NCBI RefSeq assembly: GCF_037911585.1
Contig: NZ_JBAJNS010000001.1
Coordinates: 2,417,001 to 2,481,000 of the forward strand
Length of the DNA stretch: 64,000 nt
DNA from: Streptomyces sp. GSL17-111
GTDB lineage: Bacteria; Actinomycetota; Actinomycetes; Streptomycetales; Streptomycetaceae
Direction of reading: 5' to 3'
The notes under the pieces were generated by a model. The model saw only the letters and a program-made list of their open reading frames with translations. It was not told the DNA's origin and did not search any database. Positions 8,166-18,266 of the stretch are shown here, piece by piece; position 1 is the first letter of the stretch, and each line of letters opens with the position of its first letter. The position numbers were made by a program, and so were the translations under genes.

Positions 8166-9176
8166 TCAGCCCGCGCGGTGCACGACGGCGTCGCAGAGCG
8201 CCGAGAGGGCGTCCTTGGCGGCGCAGTCGGGGAGCGGGCCCAGCGTCTCGCGGGCCTGCTCCGCGCAGCGGACGGTGTAGGCGCGGGCCTCCTGGAGCGC
8301 GGGGTGGGCGCGCAGCCCGGCGAGGGCCTCGGCGTGCCGGGCGTCGTCGTCGAGGTCGCCCGCGAGCAGCTCGGCCAGGGCGCGGTCCTCGGCGGAGCCG
8401 CCGCTCGCGGCCCGGGCCCGCAGGTGGAGGACGGGCAGGGTGGCGACGCCCTCGCGCAGGTCGGTGCCGGGCGTCTTGCCGGACTCGTGGCCGTCGCTGG
8501 CGATGTCCAGGACGTCGTCGGCGAGCTGGAAGGCGACGCCGATGCGCTCGCCGAACTGGGTGAGGACGGAGACCGTGCGCTCGTCGGCGCCGCTCATCAG
8601 GCCGCCGAAGCGGGCGGAGACGGCGATGAGGGAGCCGGTCTTGCCCGCGAGGACGTCGAGGTAGTGGTCGATGGGGTCCTGCTCCGGGCGGGGGCCCGCC
8701 GTCTCCAGGATCTGGCCGGTGACGAGCCGCTCGAAGGCCTCGGCCTGGATGCGGACGGCCTCGGGGCCGAGGTCGGCGAGGACGTGGGAGGCGCGGGCGA
8801 AGAGGAAGTCCCCGGTGAGGACGGCGACGGAGTTGTCCCAGTTGGCGTTGGCGCTGGGGACGCCCCGGCGGACCTCGGCCTCGTCCATGACGTCGTCGTG
8901 GTAGAGCGTCGCGAGGTGGGTCAGCTCGACGACGACGGCGGAGGGGACGACGCCGGGGGCGTGCGGGTCGCCGAACTGGGCGGCGAGGAGGGTGAGCAGC
9001 GGACGGAAGCGCTTGCCGCCGGCCCGGACGAGGTGCTGGGCGGCGTCGGTGACCAGGGGAACGTCGCTCTTCGTGGCCGCGATCAGGCCGTGCTCGACGG
9101 CGGACAACCCGGCCTGGACATCGGCTTCCAGAGCCTTGTCCCGCACGCTCAGCCCGAAGGGCCCGACGACGGTCAC
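8166..9176 (-). CDS. Polyprenyl diphosphate synthase (menaquinone side chain)
   Basis: 336 aa trans-isoprenyl diphosphate synthase. It makes the long C35-C45 prenyl diphosphate that is attached to the menaquinone ring. Hallmarks in order: GGKRFRPLL (diphosphate binding), first Asp-rich motif HDDVMDEAEVRRG, KTGSLI, and second motif QLADDVLDIASD. Residues before the first Asp-rich motif set chain length, but I cannot assign it. It is divergent from fumarylacetoacetase with a 182-bp shared promoter region. Together with menG, mqnA/C/E and nuo in this window it fits a role in quinone supply. Confidence 0.88.
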   Translation of the reverse strand: MTVVGPFGLSVRDKALEADVQAGLSAVEHGLIAATKSDVPLVTDAAQHLVRAGGKRFRPLLTLLAAQFGDPHAPGVVPSAVVVELTHLATLYHDDVMDEAEVRRGVPSANANWDNSVAVLTGDFLFARASHVLADLGPEAVRIQAEAFERLVTGQILETAGPRPEQDPIDHYLDVLAGKTGSLIAVSARFGGLMSGADERTVSVLTQFGERIGVAFQLADDVLDIASDGHESGKTPGTDLREGVATLPVLHLRARAASGGSAEDRALAELLAGDLDDDARHAEALAGLRAHPALQEARAYTVRCAEQARETLGPLPDCAAKDALSALCDAVVHRAG

Positions 9177-9358
9177 GGGGGTTCTCCTGTCTGCGGACGA
9201 TCTTTCACCTGGTCACCGCGGGTTACTGCGGGGTACACGTCTGCGTCGCGTTCTCACCGGAAGCGTATCCGGTCACATAAGGATCACGTGAGGCACGTCG
9301 GTCGATAGCCTGTGCCCGGTCCTGACCGGCGACGACCTCGAAGGCGAGGGCATCCTCC

Positions 9359-10546
9359 ATGCCAGCTGACACCCCAGCGGACCTCTACGGGCCGGACAAT
9401 CTGCCCTACGGCGTCTTCACGACGGCCGACGCCCCCGAGCGGCGCCGGATCGGCGTGCGCCTCGGCGACACCGTGCTGGATCTGGGCGCCGCGGCGGCGG
9501 CCCTGGGCTCCCCGCACGCCGACCTGCTCGCCGCTCCCACCCTGAACCCGCTGCTCGCGGCGGGCCGCGCCGTGTGGACGGCCGTGCGCACCGATCTGCG
9601 GACGTGGCTGCGGGAGGGCCGGGCGGAGCTGACGGCCGTCCCGCTGGCCGACGTCACCCTGCACCTGCCGTTCGAGGTCGCCGACTACGTCGACTTCTAC
9701 GCCAGCGAGCACCACGCGACGAACGTCGGGAAGATGTTCCGGCCGGACAGCGAGCCGCTGACGCCGAACTGGAAGCACCTGCCGATCGGCTACCACGGCC
9801 GGGCGGGGACCGTCGTCGTCTCCGGGACGCCCGTGGCGCGCCCGCAGGGGCAGCGCCGGACGCCGGACGGGCCGGTGTTCGGGCCGTCGCAGCGGCTGGA
9901 CATCGAGGCGGAGGTCGGCTTCGTCGTCGGTGCGCCCTCGCGGCTGGGCGAGCCGGTGCCGCAGTCGGCGTTCCGCGACCACGTCTTCGGCGTGTGCCTG
10001 CTGAACGACTGGTCGGCGCGGGACGTCCAGGCCTGGGAGTACGTGCCGCTCGGCCCGTTCCTCGGCAAGTCCTTCGCCACGTCGGTGTCGGCGTGGATCA
10101 CGCCGCTGGAGGCGCTGGACGCCGCGCGCGTCGCGCCGCCGGAGCGCACCCACCCGCTGCTGGACTACCTGAAGGACGACGCCGACGACCCGGCCGGCTT
10201 CGACCTGCGCATCACCGTCACGCTCAACGGCCACGTGATCGCCGAGCCGCCGTTCTCCGCCATGTACTGGACGGCGGCGCAGCAGCTGGCCCACATGACG
10301 GTCAACGGGGCCTCCCTGCGCCCCGGTGACCTGTTCGCCTCCGGCACGGTCAGCGGCCCGGAGAAGCACCAGCGCGGCTGTCTGCTGGAGCTGACCTGGT
10401 CCGGCGAGAACCCCCTCGAACTGCCCGACGGCACGCGGACGTTCCTGGAGGACGGGGACGAGGTCGTGCTCACCGCGTGGGCGCCGGGCCCGGACGGCGG
10501 GCGCGTGGGGCTCGGCGAGGTCGCCGGCCGCATCGTGAAGGGCTGA
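9359..10546 (+). CDS. fahA: Fumarylacetoacetase
   Basis: 395 aa. It hydrolyses fumarylacetoacetate to fumarate and acetoacetate, the last step of tyrosine/homogentisate degradation. It has the two-part layout of the family: an SH3-like N-terminal domain (GPDNLPYGVFTTADAPERRRIGVRLGD) and the FAA hydrolase fold with DYVDFYASEHHATNVGKMFR (metal Asp and the His region), then LDIEAEVGFVVG (Glu ligands), LLNDWSARDVQAWEYVPLGPF and FASGTVSGPE. Length and motifs are standard. No other tyrosine-degradation gene is in the window. Confidence 0.92.
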   Translation: MPADTPADLYGPDNLPYGVFTTADAPERRRIGVRLGDTVLDLGAAAAALGSPHADLLAAPTLNPLLAAGRAVWTAVRTDLRTWLREGRAELTAVPLADVTLHLPFEVADYVDFYASEHHATNVGKMFRPDSEPLTPNWKHLPIGYHGRAGTVVVSGTPVARPQGQRRTPDGPVFGPSQRLDIEAEVGFVVGAPSRLGEPVPQSAFRDHVFGVCLLNDWSARDVQAWEYVPLGPFLGKSFATSVSAWITPLEALDAARVAPPERTHPLLDYLKDDADDPAGFDLRITVTLNGHVIAEPPFSAMYWTAAQQLAHMTVNGASLRPGDLFASGTVSGPEKHQRGCLLELTWSGENPLELPDGTRTFLEDGDEVVLTAWAPGPDGGRVGLGEVAGRIVKG

Positions 10547-10722
10547 GCGACCGGCGGCATTGGTACTGTTGGCCGATTTTCCGAAGCGGCCGACGTCCGG
10601 GCTCCGGGGGCGGTGCGACCACCACCGTGCCCCGGGTCCCGGACCGGCTGACGGCGCGACCGAGGCACCACCGAGCACTGACGAGCACCACCGAAGGCAT
10701 CACCGAAGCAAGGGGAGGCACC

Positions 10723-11244
10723 GTGCGCACCAGGGCGCGGATCGCGAGCACGTTCGCCGCCGTGGCGGCGTCGGCTCTGCTCATGACGGGCTGCGGCGGC
10801 GGCAGCGACGACGACGGCGGGAACAGCGAGCCGGAGCCGACGGCGTCCGGCACGCCGGAGGCGTCGCAGGACGCGGCGGGCGGGGACGTCGGCCTCGACG
10901 CCCTCCAGGGCGGCTGGATCACCGTCGCGGACGCCGACAAGCCGATCATCCTCGGCGTCTTCGAGGAGAGCATCACGGTCTCGGCCGAGACCGCCTGCAC
11001 CGGCACCATCGACGCCGACGCGAGCCCCATGACGATGAGCCTGGTCTGCGAGGGCGACGGCACGGAGTTCACCAGCGGGACCGTCACGGGGCTGACGGAC
11101 GGCGAGCTGACGATCGAGTGGGCGAGCGGCGAGGAGTACGCCTTCGGCAGGCCGCCGGAGATCGCCGAGACGCCCGAGCTGCCCTCCGAGTTCCCCTCCG
11201 AGATGCCGACGGACCTGCCCGACCTGCCCGAGACCGAGAGCTGA
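10723..11244 (+). CDS. Secreted lipoprotein, small beta-rich, paralogue 1
   Basis: 173 aa from GTG 10723, which has GGGAGG 6 nt upstream; longer in-frame openings overlap fahA. A lipoprotein signal (TRARIASTFAAVAASALLMTGC) ends at a lipobox LMTGC and is followed by a Gly/Asp/Ser linker. The mature part (LQGGWITVADADKPIILGVF ... FTSGTVTGLTDGELTIEWASG) resembles the small beta-barrel 'extracellular lipid/ligand-sensing' domains common in Streptomyces lipoproteins. It shares layout and phrases with the next gene and with the outer domain of the Ser/Thr kinase at 39.9 kb. Function unknown. Confidence 0.8.
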   Translation: MRTRARIASTFAAVAASALLMTGCGGGSDDDGGNSEPEPTASGTPEASQDAAGGDVGLDALQGGWITVADADKPIILGVFEESITVSAETACTGTIDADASPMTMSLVCEGDGTEFTSGTVTGLTDGELTIEWASGEEYAFGRPPEIAETPELPSEFPSEMPTDLPDLPETES

Positions 11245-11305
11245 CGCTCCCCGGCGGCGGGTCCTGCTAGCTTGACGCCATTCCCACGCTCACCGAGGAG
11301 AAGCA

Positions 11306-11785
11306 ATGCGCACGTCCCTCCGGATGACGGCGGCGGCAGCGGCGGCCCTGGCCGCGACGCTGGTGCTCGGCGGCTGCGGCAGCGGCGACGACGGCGACCA
11401 GAAGCCGGCCGCCGAGGAGACGCAGAACCCGGGCGCCGACCCGGAGACGGGGAAGCAGCCGGGCTCCGTGCAGGGCGTGTGGAGCACGGAGGCGGACGGT
11501 GAGGAGTTCGTGCTGACGGTCGTCGCGGACGGCGTGAGCCTGGTGCGCGGCGGCACGAACTGCACCGGCCGGATGATGGACGGCGACAAGCCGACGCTCG
11601 ACCTCACCTGCCCCGACGGCAGCGGGGAGGACCGGGCCAGCGGCACGGTGGAGAACGTCGACAGCGAGGAGCTGGAGGTCGCCTGGAACGGCGGCGTCAC
11701 CGACACCTACGTCCGGGTCGCCGAGGCGCCCAAGGACATGCCGACCGACCTCGGCAGCCTGGAGGACCTGCTGCCGCAGGGCTGA
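11306..11785 (+). CDS. Secreted lipoprotein, small beta-rich, paralogue 2
   Basis: 159 aa, ATG 11306 with GAGGAGAAGCA upstream. The signal peptide ends at lipobox LVLGGC, then an acidic linker. The mature part (VQGVWSTEADGEEFVLTVVADGVSLVRGG ... ASGTVENVDSEELEVAWNGG) follows the same plan as the preceding lipoprotein: W-S/I start, a conserved Cys pair and a repeated 'SGTV...EL.V/IEW' block. This indicates tandem duplication. Function unknown; probably a cell-surface ligand-binding domain. Confidence 0.8.
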   Translation: MRTSLRMTAAAAAALAATLVLGGCGSGDDGDQKPAAEETQNPGADPETGKQPGSVQGVWSTEADGEEFVLTVVADGVSLVRGGTNCTGRMMDGDKPTLDLTCPDGSGEDRASGTVENVDSEELEVAWNGGVTDTYVRVAEAPKDMPTDLGSLEDLLPQG

Positions 11786-11798
11786 CGGGCCACGCACG

Positions 11799-11849
11799 AC
11801 GGCGGGAGCCGGGCACCCACCGCTCAGGGTGGTGCCCGGCTCCCGCCGT
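11799..11849. terminator. Bidirectional terminator between lipoprotein genes and nuoN
   Basis: Perfect 19-bp inverted repeat, arms 11799-11817 and 11831-11849, with a 13-nt loop, in the gap between convergent genes. It is GC-rich with no strong U-tract, as is usual in Streptomyces. It would end the nuo operon from one side and the lipoprotein transcript from the other. Confidence 0.85.
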
Positions 11850-11874
11850 GTGGTGTCCGGGGCGGACGCGCCCG

Positions 11875-13533
11875 CTACCGGACGAAGACGCCCGCCTGAC
11901 CCGCGAGGTCCAGGAAGTACTGCGGGGCCACCCCGAGGACGAGGGTGACGGCCACGCCGACGCCGATGGCGACCGTGGTGAACGCGCTGGGGATGGCCAC
12001 CGTCGGGCCCTCCGGGCTGGGCTCGGAGAAGAACATCAGGACGATGACGCGCACGTAGAAGAAGGCCGCGATGGCCGAGGCGATGACGCCGACGACGACG
12101 AGCGCGCCCGCGCCGCCCTCCGCCGCCGCCTTGAACACGGCGAACTTCCCGGCGAACCCGGAGGTCAGCGGGATGCCCGCGAAGGCCAGCAGGAACACCG
12201 CGAACACGGCGGCCACCAGCGGGGAACGGCGCCCGAGCCCGGCCCACTTGGACAGGTGCGTCGCCTCGCCGCCCGCGTCCCGCACGAGCGTCACGACGGA
12301 GAACGCGCCCAGCGTCACGAAGGAGTAGGCCAGCAGGTAGAAGAGGACGGAGGAGACGCCCTCCGGCGAGGTCGCGACGACCCCCGCGAGGATGAACCCG
12401 GCGTGCGCGATGGACGAGTAGGCCAGCAGCCGCTTGACGTCCGTCTGGGTGATGGCGACGACCGCGCCGAGCAGCATCGAGACGATCGCCACGCCCCACA
12501 GGACGGGCTCCCAGTCCCAGCGCAGGCCGGGCAGGACGACGTAGAGCAGGCGCAGCAGCGCGCCGAAGGCGGCCACCTTCGTCGCCGCCGCCATGAAGCC
12601 GGTGACGGGTGTCGGCGCGCCCTGGTAGACGTCCGGCGTCCACATGTGGAACGGCACCGCGCCGACCTTGAACAGCAGGCCCATGACGACCATCGCGCCG
12701 CCGATGAGCAGCAGCGCGTCGCTGGACATGCTGGCCGCCAGCGCCGCGCTGGGGCTGGGCACCGTGCCCTCGACGACCTCGGCGATGCCCGCGTAGGAGA
12801 CGGTGCCCGCGTAGCCGTAGAGCAGGGCGATGCCGAAGATCAGGAACGCCGAGGAGAACGCGCCCAGCAGGAAGTACTTGACGGCCGCCTCCTGGGAGAG
12901 GAGCCGGCGGCGCCGGGCGAGCGCGCACAGCAGGTACAGCGGGAGGGAGAAGACCTCCAGCGCGATGAACAGCGTCAGCAGGTCGTTGGCGGCGGGGAAG
13001 AGCAGCATGCCGCCCACCGCGAAGAGCAGCAGCGGGAAGATCTCCGTCGTCGTCCAGCCCGCCTTGACGGCGGCCTTCTCGCCCTCACCGCCGGGGACGG
13101 CGGCGGGCTGGGCGGCGAAGGAGTCGACGGGACCGCCGCCGCCCCGGGGCTCCAGCCGGCGTTCGGCGAAGGTGAAGACGGCCACCAGCGCCACCAGCAG
13201 GATGACGCCCTGGAGGAACAGCGCCGGGCCGTCGACCGCGACGGCCCCGGCCCCGGCGACGGCCGCCTTGTCGGTGGCGTACCCGCCCATGGCGAGCGCC
13301 AGCACGGCGGCGAAGGCCCCGGCGAAGCCGAGGGAGGCCAGCGCCACCTGGACCCCGTAGCGGGCGCGCCGCGGTGCGAACGCCTCGACGAGGATGCCGA
13401 CGACGGCGGCGCCGAGGACGATCAGCGTCGGTGACAGCTGGGCGTACTCGATCGAGGGCGCCTCGGCCGCGACCGTCCACAGGCTGTGGACGGGCTCGGC
13501 GGCGGCCGCGCCGGAAAGGGTGGTCGCGCTCAT
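11875..13533 (-). CDS. nuoN: NADH-quinone oxidoreductase subunit N
   Basis: 552 aa antiporter-like membrane subunit of complex I, one of three proton-pumping modules (with L and M). Some 14 hydrophobic segments are visible. The conserved stretches KYFLLGAFSSAFLIFGIALLYG, FKVGAVPFHMWTPDVYQGAPT (pump Lys and helix-break region) and LLAYSSIAHAGFILAG are present. It has a Gly/Pro-rich loop near residues 130-150 that varies in actinobacteria. It is the last gene of the operon and overlaps nuoM by 4 nt. Confidence 0.97.
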   Translation of the reverse strand: MSATTLSGAAAAEPVHSLWTVAAEAPSIEYAQLSPTLIVLGAAVVGILVEAFAPRRARYGVQVALASLGFAGAFAAVLALAMGGYATDKAAVAGAGAVAVDGPALFLQGVILLVALVAVFTFAERRLEPRGGGGPVDSFAAQPAAVPGGEGEKAAVKAGWTTTEIFPLLLFAVGGMLLFPAANDLLTLFIALEVFSLPLYLLCALARRRRLLSQEAAVKYFLLGAFSSAFLIFGIALLYGYAGTVSYAGIAEVVEGTVPSPSAALAASMSSDALLLIGGAMVVMGLLFKVGAVPFHMWTPDVYQGAPTPVTGFMAAATKVAAFGALLRLLYVVLPGLRWDWEPVLWGVAIVSMLLGAVVAITQTDVKRLLAYSSIAHAGFILAGVVATSPEGVSSVLFYLLAYSFVTLGAFSVVTLVRDAGGEATHLSKWAGLGRRSPLVAAVFAVFLLAFAGIPLTSGFAGKFAVFKAAAEGGAGALVVVGVIASAIAAFFYVRVIVLMFFSEPSPEGPTVAIPSAFTTVAIGVGVAVTLVLGVAPQYFLDLAGQAGVFVR

Positions 13534-15167
13534 TCCGTGGCCTCCACTGCGGGCAGTTCCGGCTCCGGGTCGGTCTCACGCACGTCCGAGAGCGTGTGCT
13601 CGACCGCCGGGTTGACGATGTCGGTCAGCGGCTTCGGGAAGACGCCGAGGAAGATCAGCAGGGCGATCAGCGGGGCCACCACGGCGAGTTCGCGGGGCCG
13701 CAGGTCCGGCATCTTCGCGATCTCCGGCTTGTCGACCGGGCCGGTCATCGTGCGCTGGTAGAGCAGCAGAACGTAGATCGCGGCCAGGACGATGCCCGCC
13801 GTCGCCACGATGCCGGCCGCCGGGTAGCGGCTGAACGTGCCCACGAGGACGAGGAACTCGCTGACGAACGGCGCCAGCCCGGGCAGCGAGAGGGTGGCGA
13901 GCCCGCCGATCAGGAACGTGCCCGCCAGCACCGGCGCCACCTTCTGCACCCCGCCGTAGTCGGCGATGAGCCGGGAGCCGCGCCGGGAGATGAGGAACCC
14001 CGCGACCAGCATCAGCGCGGCGGTGGAGATGCCGTGGAAGACCATGTACAGCGTCGCGCCGCTCTGGCCCTGGCTCGTCATCGCGAAGATGCCGAGGATG
14101 ATGAAGCCGAAGTGGGAGATGGACGCGTACGCCACCAGCCGCTTGATGTCCCGCTGGCCGACGGCGAGCAGCGCCCCGTAGACGATGCTGACCAGCGCCA
14201 GCACGATGACGACGGGCGTCGCCCAGGCGCTGGCCTCGGGGAAGAGGCCGAGGCAGAAGCGCAGCATCGCGAAGGTGCCGACCTTGTCGACGACGGCGGT
14301 GATGAGCACCGCCACCGGCGCGGTGGACTCCCCCATGGCGTTCGGCAGCCAGGTGTGCAGCGGCCACAGCGGCGCCTTGACGGCGAAGGCGAGGAAGAAG
14401 CCGAGGAACAGGAGCCGTTCGGTGTTCGTCGCCATCTCCAGCTCGCCGGAGGCGCGGGCCTCGGCGATCTGCTGGAGGGAGAACGTGCCCGCCGGGAGCT
14501 GGTCGGCCGTCACGACGTAGAGGCCGATGACGGCGGCCAGCATGATGAGGCCGCCGGCGAGGTTGTAGAGGAGGAACTTGACGGCGGCGTAGGAGCGCTG
14601 CTTGGCGCCCTCCGCCTCACCGGCCGCGTGCGCCCGGTCCCCGAAGCCGCCGATGAGGAAGTACATCGGGATGAGCATGGCTTCGAAGAAGATGTAGAAG
14701 ACGAACACGTCGGTCGCGGCGAAGGAGATGATCACCATCGCCTCGACCATGAGGATGAGGGCGAAGAAGCCCTGCGTGGGACGCCATCGCCGGCCCGTGC
14801 CGTCCGCCCCGTCCGCCCCGTCCGCCCCGTCCTCGGGCTCGGCGTCGTGCCAGCCGGCCGCGATGATGAACGGGATCAGCAGCGCGGTGAGGGCGATGAG
14901 GGCGGCGGCGATGCCGTCCACACCGACCTCGTAGCGCACGCCGAAGTCGGCGATCCACGCGTAGGACTCGGTGAGCTGGTAGCGCTCGCCGCCCGGCTCG
15001 AAGGCGGCCAGCACCCAGCCCGCCAGCACCAGGGTGCCGAGCGAGACGGCGAGCGCGAGCCACTTCGCGGCGGTCCGCCGGGCGGCGGGCACGGCGGCCG
15101 TGGCGACCGCGCCCACGGCGGGCAGCACGGCTGTGGCCGTCACCAGCGGGAATGACATATCAGACAT
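13530..15167 (-). CDS. nuoM: NADH-quinone oxidoreductase subunit M
   Basis: 545 aa proton-pumping antiporter-like subunit. Conserved features include FYIFFEAMLIPMYFLIGGFG (Glu of TM5), KAPLWPLHTWLPNAMGESTAPVAVLI and RDIKRLVAYASISHFGFIILG. A cytoplasmic loop carries EPEDGADGADGADGTG, encoded by three exact copies of a 9-bp unit (14802-14828), a slippage-prone site not found in the conserved core. It overlaps nuoN by 4 nt and lies 3 nt after nuoL. Confidence 0.97.
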   Translation of the reverse strand: MSDMSFPLVTATAVLPAVGAVATAAVPAARRTAAKWLALAVSLGTLVLAGWVLAAFEPGGERYQLTESYAWIADFGVRYEVGVDGIAAALIALTALLIPFIIAAGWHDAEPEDGADGADGADGTGRRWRPTQGFFALILMVEAMVIISFAATDVFVFYIFFEAMLIPMYFLIGGFGDRAHAAGEAEGAKQRSYAAVKFLLYNLAGGLIMLAAVIGLYVVTADQLPAGTFSLQQIAEARASGELEMATNTERLLFLGFFLAFAVKAPLWPLHTWLPNAMGESTAPVAVLITAVVDKVGTFAMLRFCLGLFPEASAWATPVVIVLALVSIVYGALLAVGQRDIKRLVAYASISHFGFIILGIFAMTSQGQSGATLYMVFHGISTAALMLVAGFLISRRGSRLIADYGGVQKVAPVLAGTFLIGGLATLSLPGLAPFVSEFLVLVGTFSRYPAAGIVATAGIVLAAIYVLLLYQRTMTGPVDKPEIAKMPDLRPRELAVVAPLIALLIFLGVFPKPLTDIVNPAVEHTLSDVRETDPEPELPAVEATE

Positions 15168-15170
15168 GGA

Positions 15171-17117
15171 TCAGACCGCCCTCATCAGCAGGGTGGCTGC
15201 GACCAGCACGGCCGCACCGCCGAACATCGACACCGCGTAGCTGCGGGCGTAGCCGTTCTGCAGCTTGCGCATCCGGCCCGACAGCCCGCCGAAGGCCGCT
15301 GCCGTCCCGTTCACCGCACCGTCCACGACCGTGTGGTCGACGTAGACCAGGCTGCGGGTCAGGTGCTGCCCGCCGCTCACGAACACGGCGTGGTTGAAGT
15401 CGTCCTGGAGCAGGTCGCGGCGGGCCGCCCGGGTGAGCAGCGAGCCGCGCGGAGCGACGACCGGCACCGGACGGCGTCCGTACTGCGCCCAGGCGATACC
15501 GACGCCGACGAGCATCATGGTGACGGTCGCGGCCGTGATCACCGGGATGGGGATGGGCGGGTGCGGGTGCTCGAAGGACGTCACCGGCTCCAGCCAGTGG
15601 ACGAACGCCTCGCCCCAGTTGAACAGGCCGCCCGCGAAGACCGAGCCGAAGGCCAGGACGATCATCGGGATCGTCATCGACCGCGGCGACTCGTGCGGGT
15701 GCGGTTCCGCGTGCTCCCCGCGCTCCTGCGCCACCGGCTCGACGTCCGGGGAGGCGGGCGAGGCCGTCGGCCGGTTCTTCCAGCGCGGCTCGCCGAAGAA
15801 CGTCAGGATCATCACGCGCGTCATGTAGTAGGCGGTGAGCCCCGCGCCCAGCAGCGTCGCGCCGCCGAGCACCCAGCCCTGCACCCCGCCGGCCGAGAAG
15901 GCGGCCTCGATGATGAGGTCCTTGGAGAAGAAGCCCGACAGGCCCGGGAAGCCGATGATGGCCAGGTAGCCGAGGCCGAAGGTGACGAAGGTGACCGGCA
16001 TGTAGCGGCGCAGGCCGCCGTACTTGCGCATGTCGACCTCGTCGTTCATGCCGTGCATGACGGAGCCGGCCCCGAGGAACAGCCCGGCCTTGAAGAAGCC
16101 GTGGGTGACCAGGTGCATGATCGCGAAGGCGTAGCCGATCGGGCCCAGCCCGGCCGCCAGCACCATGTAGCCGATCTGCGACATGGTCGAACCGGCGAGC
16201 GCCTTCTTGATGTCGTCCTTCGCGCAACCGACGATCGCACCGAACAGCAGCGTGACCGCGCCGACGGTGACGACGACGGTCTGCGCGGTCGGCGCCGCGT
16301 CGAAGATCGCCCCGGAGCGGGTGATGAGGTAGACGCCGGCCGTGACCATCGTCGCCGCGTGGATCAGCGCGGAGACGGGCGTCGGGCCCTCCATCGCGTC
16401 GCCCAGCCAGGACTGGAGCGGCACCTGGGCCGACTTGCCGCAGGCCGCGAGGAGCAGCATCAGCCCGATGCCGGTGAGCGTGCCCTCACCGGCCCGGTCG
16501 GCGTTCTCCAGCACCGGGCCGAAGGCGAACGTCCCGAACGTGGTGAACATCAGGAAGATCGCGATGGACAGGCCCATGTCGCCGACGCGGTTGACGATGA
16601 AGGCCTTCTTGGCCGCCGTCGCCGCGCTCGGCTTGTGCTGCCAGAAGCCGATGAGCAGGAACGAGGCGAGGCCCACGCCCTCCCAGCCGACGTACAGCAG
16701 CAGGTAGTTGTCGGCGAGGACGAGCAGCAGCATCGCCGCGAGGAACAGGTTCAGGTAGCCGAAGAAGCGGCGGCGACGCTCGTCGTGCTCCATGTAGCCG
16801 ATCGAGTACAGGTGGATCAGTGATCCGACCCCGGTGATCAGCAGCACGAACGTCATGGACAGCTGGTCGAGCTGGAAGGCGACGTCCGCCTGGAAGCCCT
16901 GCACCGGAACCCAGCTGAACAGGTGCTGGTGCAGCGCCCGGTCCTCGCCCTCCCGGCCCAGCATGTCGAAGAACAGCACCGCGCCGATGACGAAGGACGT
17001 CGCCGCGAGCGCGGTGCCGAGCCAGTGCCCGGTGCGGTCCAGCCTTCGCCCGCCGCACAGCAGGACGGCCGCGCCGAGCAGGGGCGCCGCGACGAGCAGT
17101 CCGATCAAGGAATCCAC
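15171..17117 (-). CDS. nuoL: NADH-quinone oxidoreductase subunit L
   Basis: 648 aa, the largest antiporter-like subunit, with the long lateral helix at its C-terminus. Hallmarks: [97 protein letters not shown] and [21 protein letters not shown] charged His/Glu-rich loop ([16 protein letters not shown]) precedes the last helices. It starts 13 nt after nuoK. Confidence 0.97.
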   Translation of the reverse strand: MDSLIGLLVAAPLLGAAVLLCGGRRLDRTGHWLGTALAATSFVIGAVLFFDMLGREGEDRALHQHLFSWVPVQGFQADVAFQLDQLSMTFVLLITGVGSLIHLYSIGYMEHDERRRRFFGYLNLFLAAMLLLVLADNYLLLYVGWEGVGLASFLLIGFWQHKPSAATAAKKAFIVNRVGDMGLSIAIFLMFTTFGTFAFGPVLENADRAGEGTLTGIGLMLLLAACGKSAQVPLQSWLGDAMEGPTPVSALIHAATMVTAGVYLITRSGAIFDAAPTAQTVVVTVGAVTLLFGAIVGCAKDDIKKALAGSTMSQIGYMVLAAGLGPIGYAFAIMHLVTHGFFKAGLFLGAGSVMHGMNDEVDMRKYGGLRRYMPVTFVTFGLGYLAIIGFPGLSGFFSKDLIIEAAFSAGGVQGWVLGGATLLGAGLTAYYMTRVMILTFFGEPRWKNRPTASPASPDVEPVAQERGEHAEPHPHESPRSMTIPMIVLAFGSVFAGGLFNWGEAFVHWLEPVTSFEHPHPPIPIPVITAATVTMMLVGVGIAWAQYGRRPVPVVAPRGSLLTRAARRDLLQDDFNHAVFVSGGQHLTRSLVYVDHTVVDGAVNGTAAAFGGLSGRMRKLQNGYARSYAVSMFGGAAVLVAATLLMRAV

Positions 17118-17130
17118 TGGTACGTACCCC

Positions 17131-17430
17131 TTACAGCTTCATCAGGCTGGCGTCGTCGACCGAGGCCGAGTGACGGGAGCGGTAGAGCATCACGATGATC
17201 GCCAGACCCACGACGACCTCCGCGGCGGCGACGACCATGACGAAGAACGCCATGATCTGACCGTCGAGGTTGCCGTGCATGCGGGAGAAGGCGACGAGCG
17301 TGAGGTTGGCCGCGTTCAGCATCAGCTCGATGGACATGAACACGATGATGGCGTTGCGCCGGATCAGGACGCCGGTGGCGCCGATCGTGAACAACAGCGC
17401 TGCCAGATAGAGGTAGTTGACGGGATTCAC
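17131..17430 (-). CDS. nuoK: NADH-quinone oxidoreductase subunit K
   Basis: 99 aa with three membrane helices, the normal NuoK size. It carries the conserved Glu residues in [18 protein letters not shown] and in [20 protein letters not shown], which form part of the central hydrophilic proton path. The start overlaps the nuoJ stop by 4 nt. Confidence 0.97.
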   Translation of the reverse strand: MNPVNYLYLAALLFTIGATGVLIRRNAIIVFMSIELMLNAANLTLVAFSRMHGNLDGQIMAFFVMVVAAAEVVVGLAIIVMLYRSRHSASVDDASLMKL

Positions 17431-18266
17431 TGACGGGCCTCCTCGCCCCGGCCGTGGTGGTCGGCGGTGCGCTTGTCGATGGCGGCCACCTCGGCCAGCT
17501 GGTCCTGACCCACCTCGCGGAGCTGGCCGCGCTCGCGCAGCGTCTCGTTGACCGTCAGCTCGGACGGTGTCCCGTCCGGCAGCAGGCCCGGACGGTCCAC
17601 GGAGTTGTGCCGGGCGTAGACGCCGGGGGCGGGCAGCGGGGGCACGTGCTGGTTCAGCCGCACCCGCTCGATCGCCTGCTCCCGCTGCGTCCTGGCCTTC
17701 TCGGTGCGCTCGCGGTGGGTGAGCAGGGTGGCGCCGACGGCCGCGATCGTCAGCAGCGCGCCGGTGACCTCGAAGGCGACGACGTACTCGGTGAACAGCC
17801 GCTCGGCGATGCCCGGGACGTTGCCGCCGAACTCGGCGTTGGCGGCGCCGATGCCGACGAACGCCTCCGAGCCGAGCGTGGCCTGGCCGATGCCGCCGAT
17901 CACCAGCATGGCCAGCCCGAGCGCGCAGCCCAGGGCCAGCCAGCGCTGCCCCTTGATCGTCTCCTTCAGCGAGTCGGCCGTGGTGCGGCCGACGAGCATG
18001 AGCACGAACAGGAACAGCATCATGACCGCGCCGGTGTAGACGACGATCTGCACGACGCCGAGGAAGTAGGCGCCGTTGGCGAGGTAGAAGAGCGCCAGGA
18101 TCACCATCGTCCCGGCCAGGCAGAGCGCGGAGTGCACCGCCCGGCGCAGCAGGACGGTGCCGAGCGCGCCCGCGACGGCGAGGACGCCGAGCACGTAGAA
18201 CTGGACGGCCTCGCCGGTGGAGGTGTCGGCCGCGAGCAGACTCGCTGCGGTCGCTGCGGTGCTCAC
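17427..18266 (-). CDS. nuoJ: NADH-quinone oxidoreductase subunit J
   Basis: 279 aa, longer than the ~170-200 aa of most bacteria. The five-helix core ([49 protein letters not shown] with the pi-bulge YTGA motif) is followed by a ~90-residue hydrophilic tail ([26 protein letters not shown]...). That tail is typical of actinobacterial NuoJ. It overlaps nuoK and nuoI by 4 nt each. Confidence 0.96.
   Translation of the reverse strand: MSTAATAASLLAADTSTGEAVQFYVLGVLAVAGALGTVLLRRAVHSALCLAGTMVILALFYLANGAYFLGVVQIVVYTGAVMMLFLFVLMLVGRTTADSLKETIKGQRWLALGCALGLAMLVIGGIGQATLGSEAFVGIGAANAEFGGNVPGIAERLFTEYVVAFEVTGALLTIAAVGATLLTHRERTEKARTQREQAIERVRLNQHVPPLPAPGVYARHNSVDRPGLLPDGTPSELTVNETLRERGQLREVGQDQLAEVAAIDKRTADHHGRGEEARQ

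Noticed and set aside
11848..13434. Long plus-strand open frame of 528 codons opposite nuoN (similar ones opposite nuoM, nuoL, nuoH and nuoG)
   Set aside because: Arg/Gly/Asp-rich composition and poor codon bias show it is the antisense shadow of a high-GC gene.
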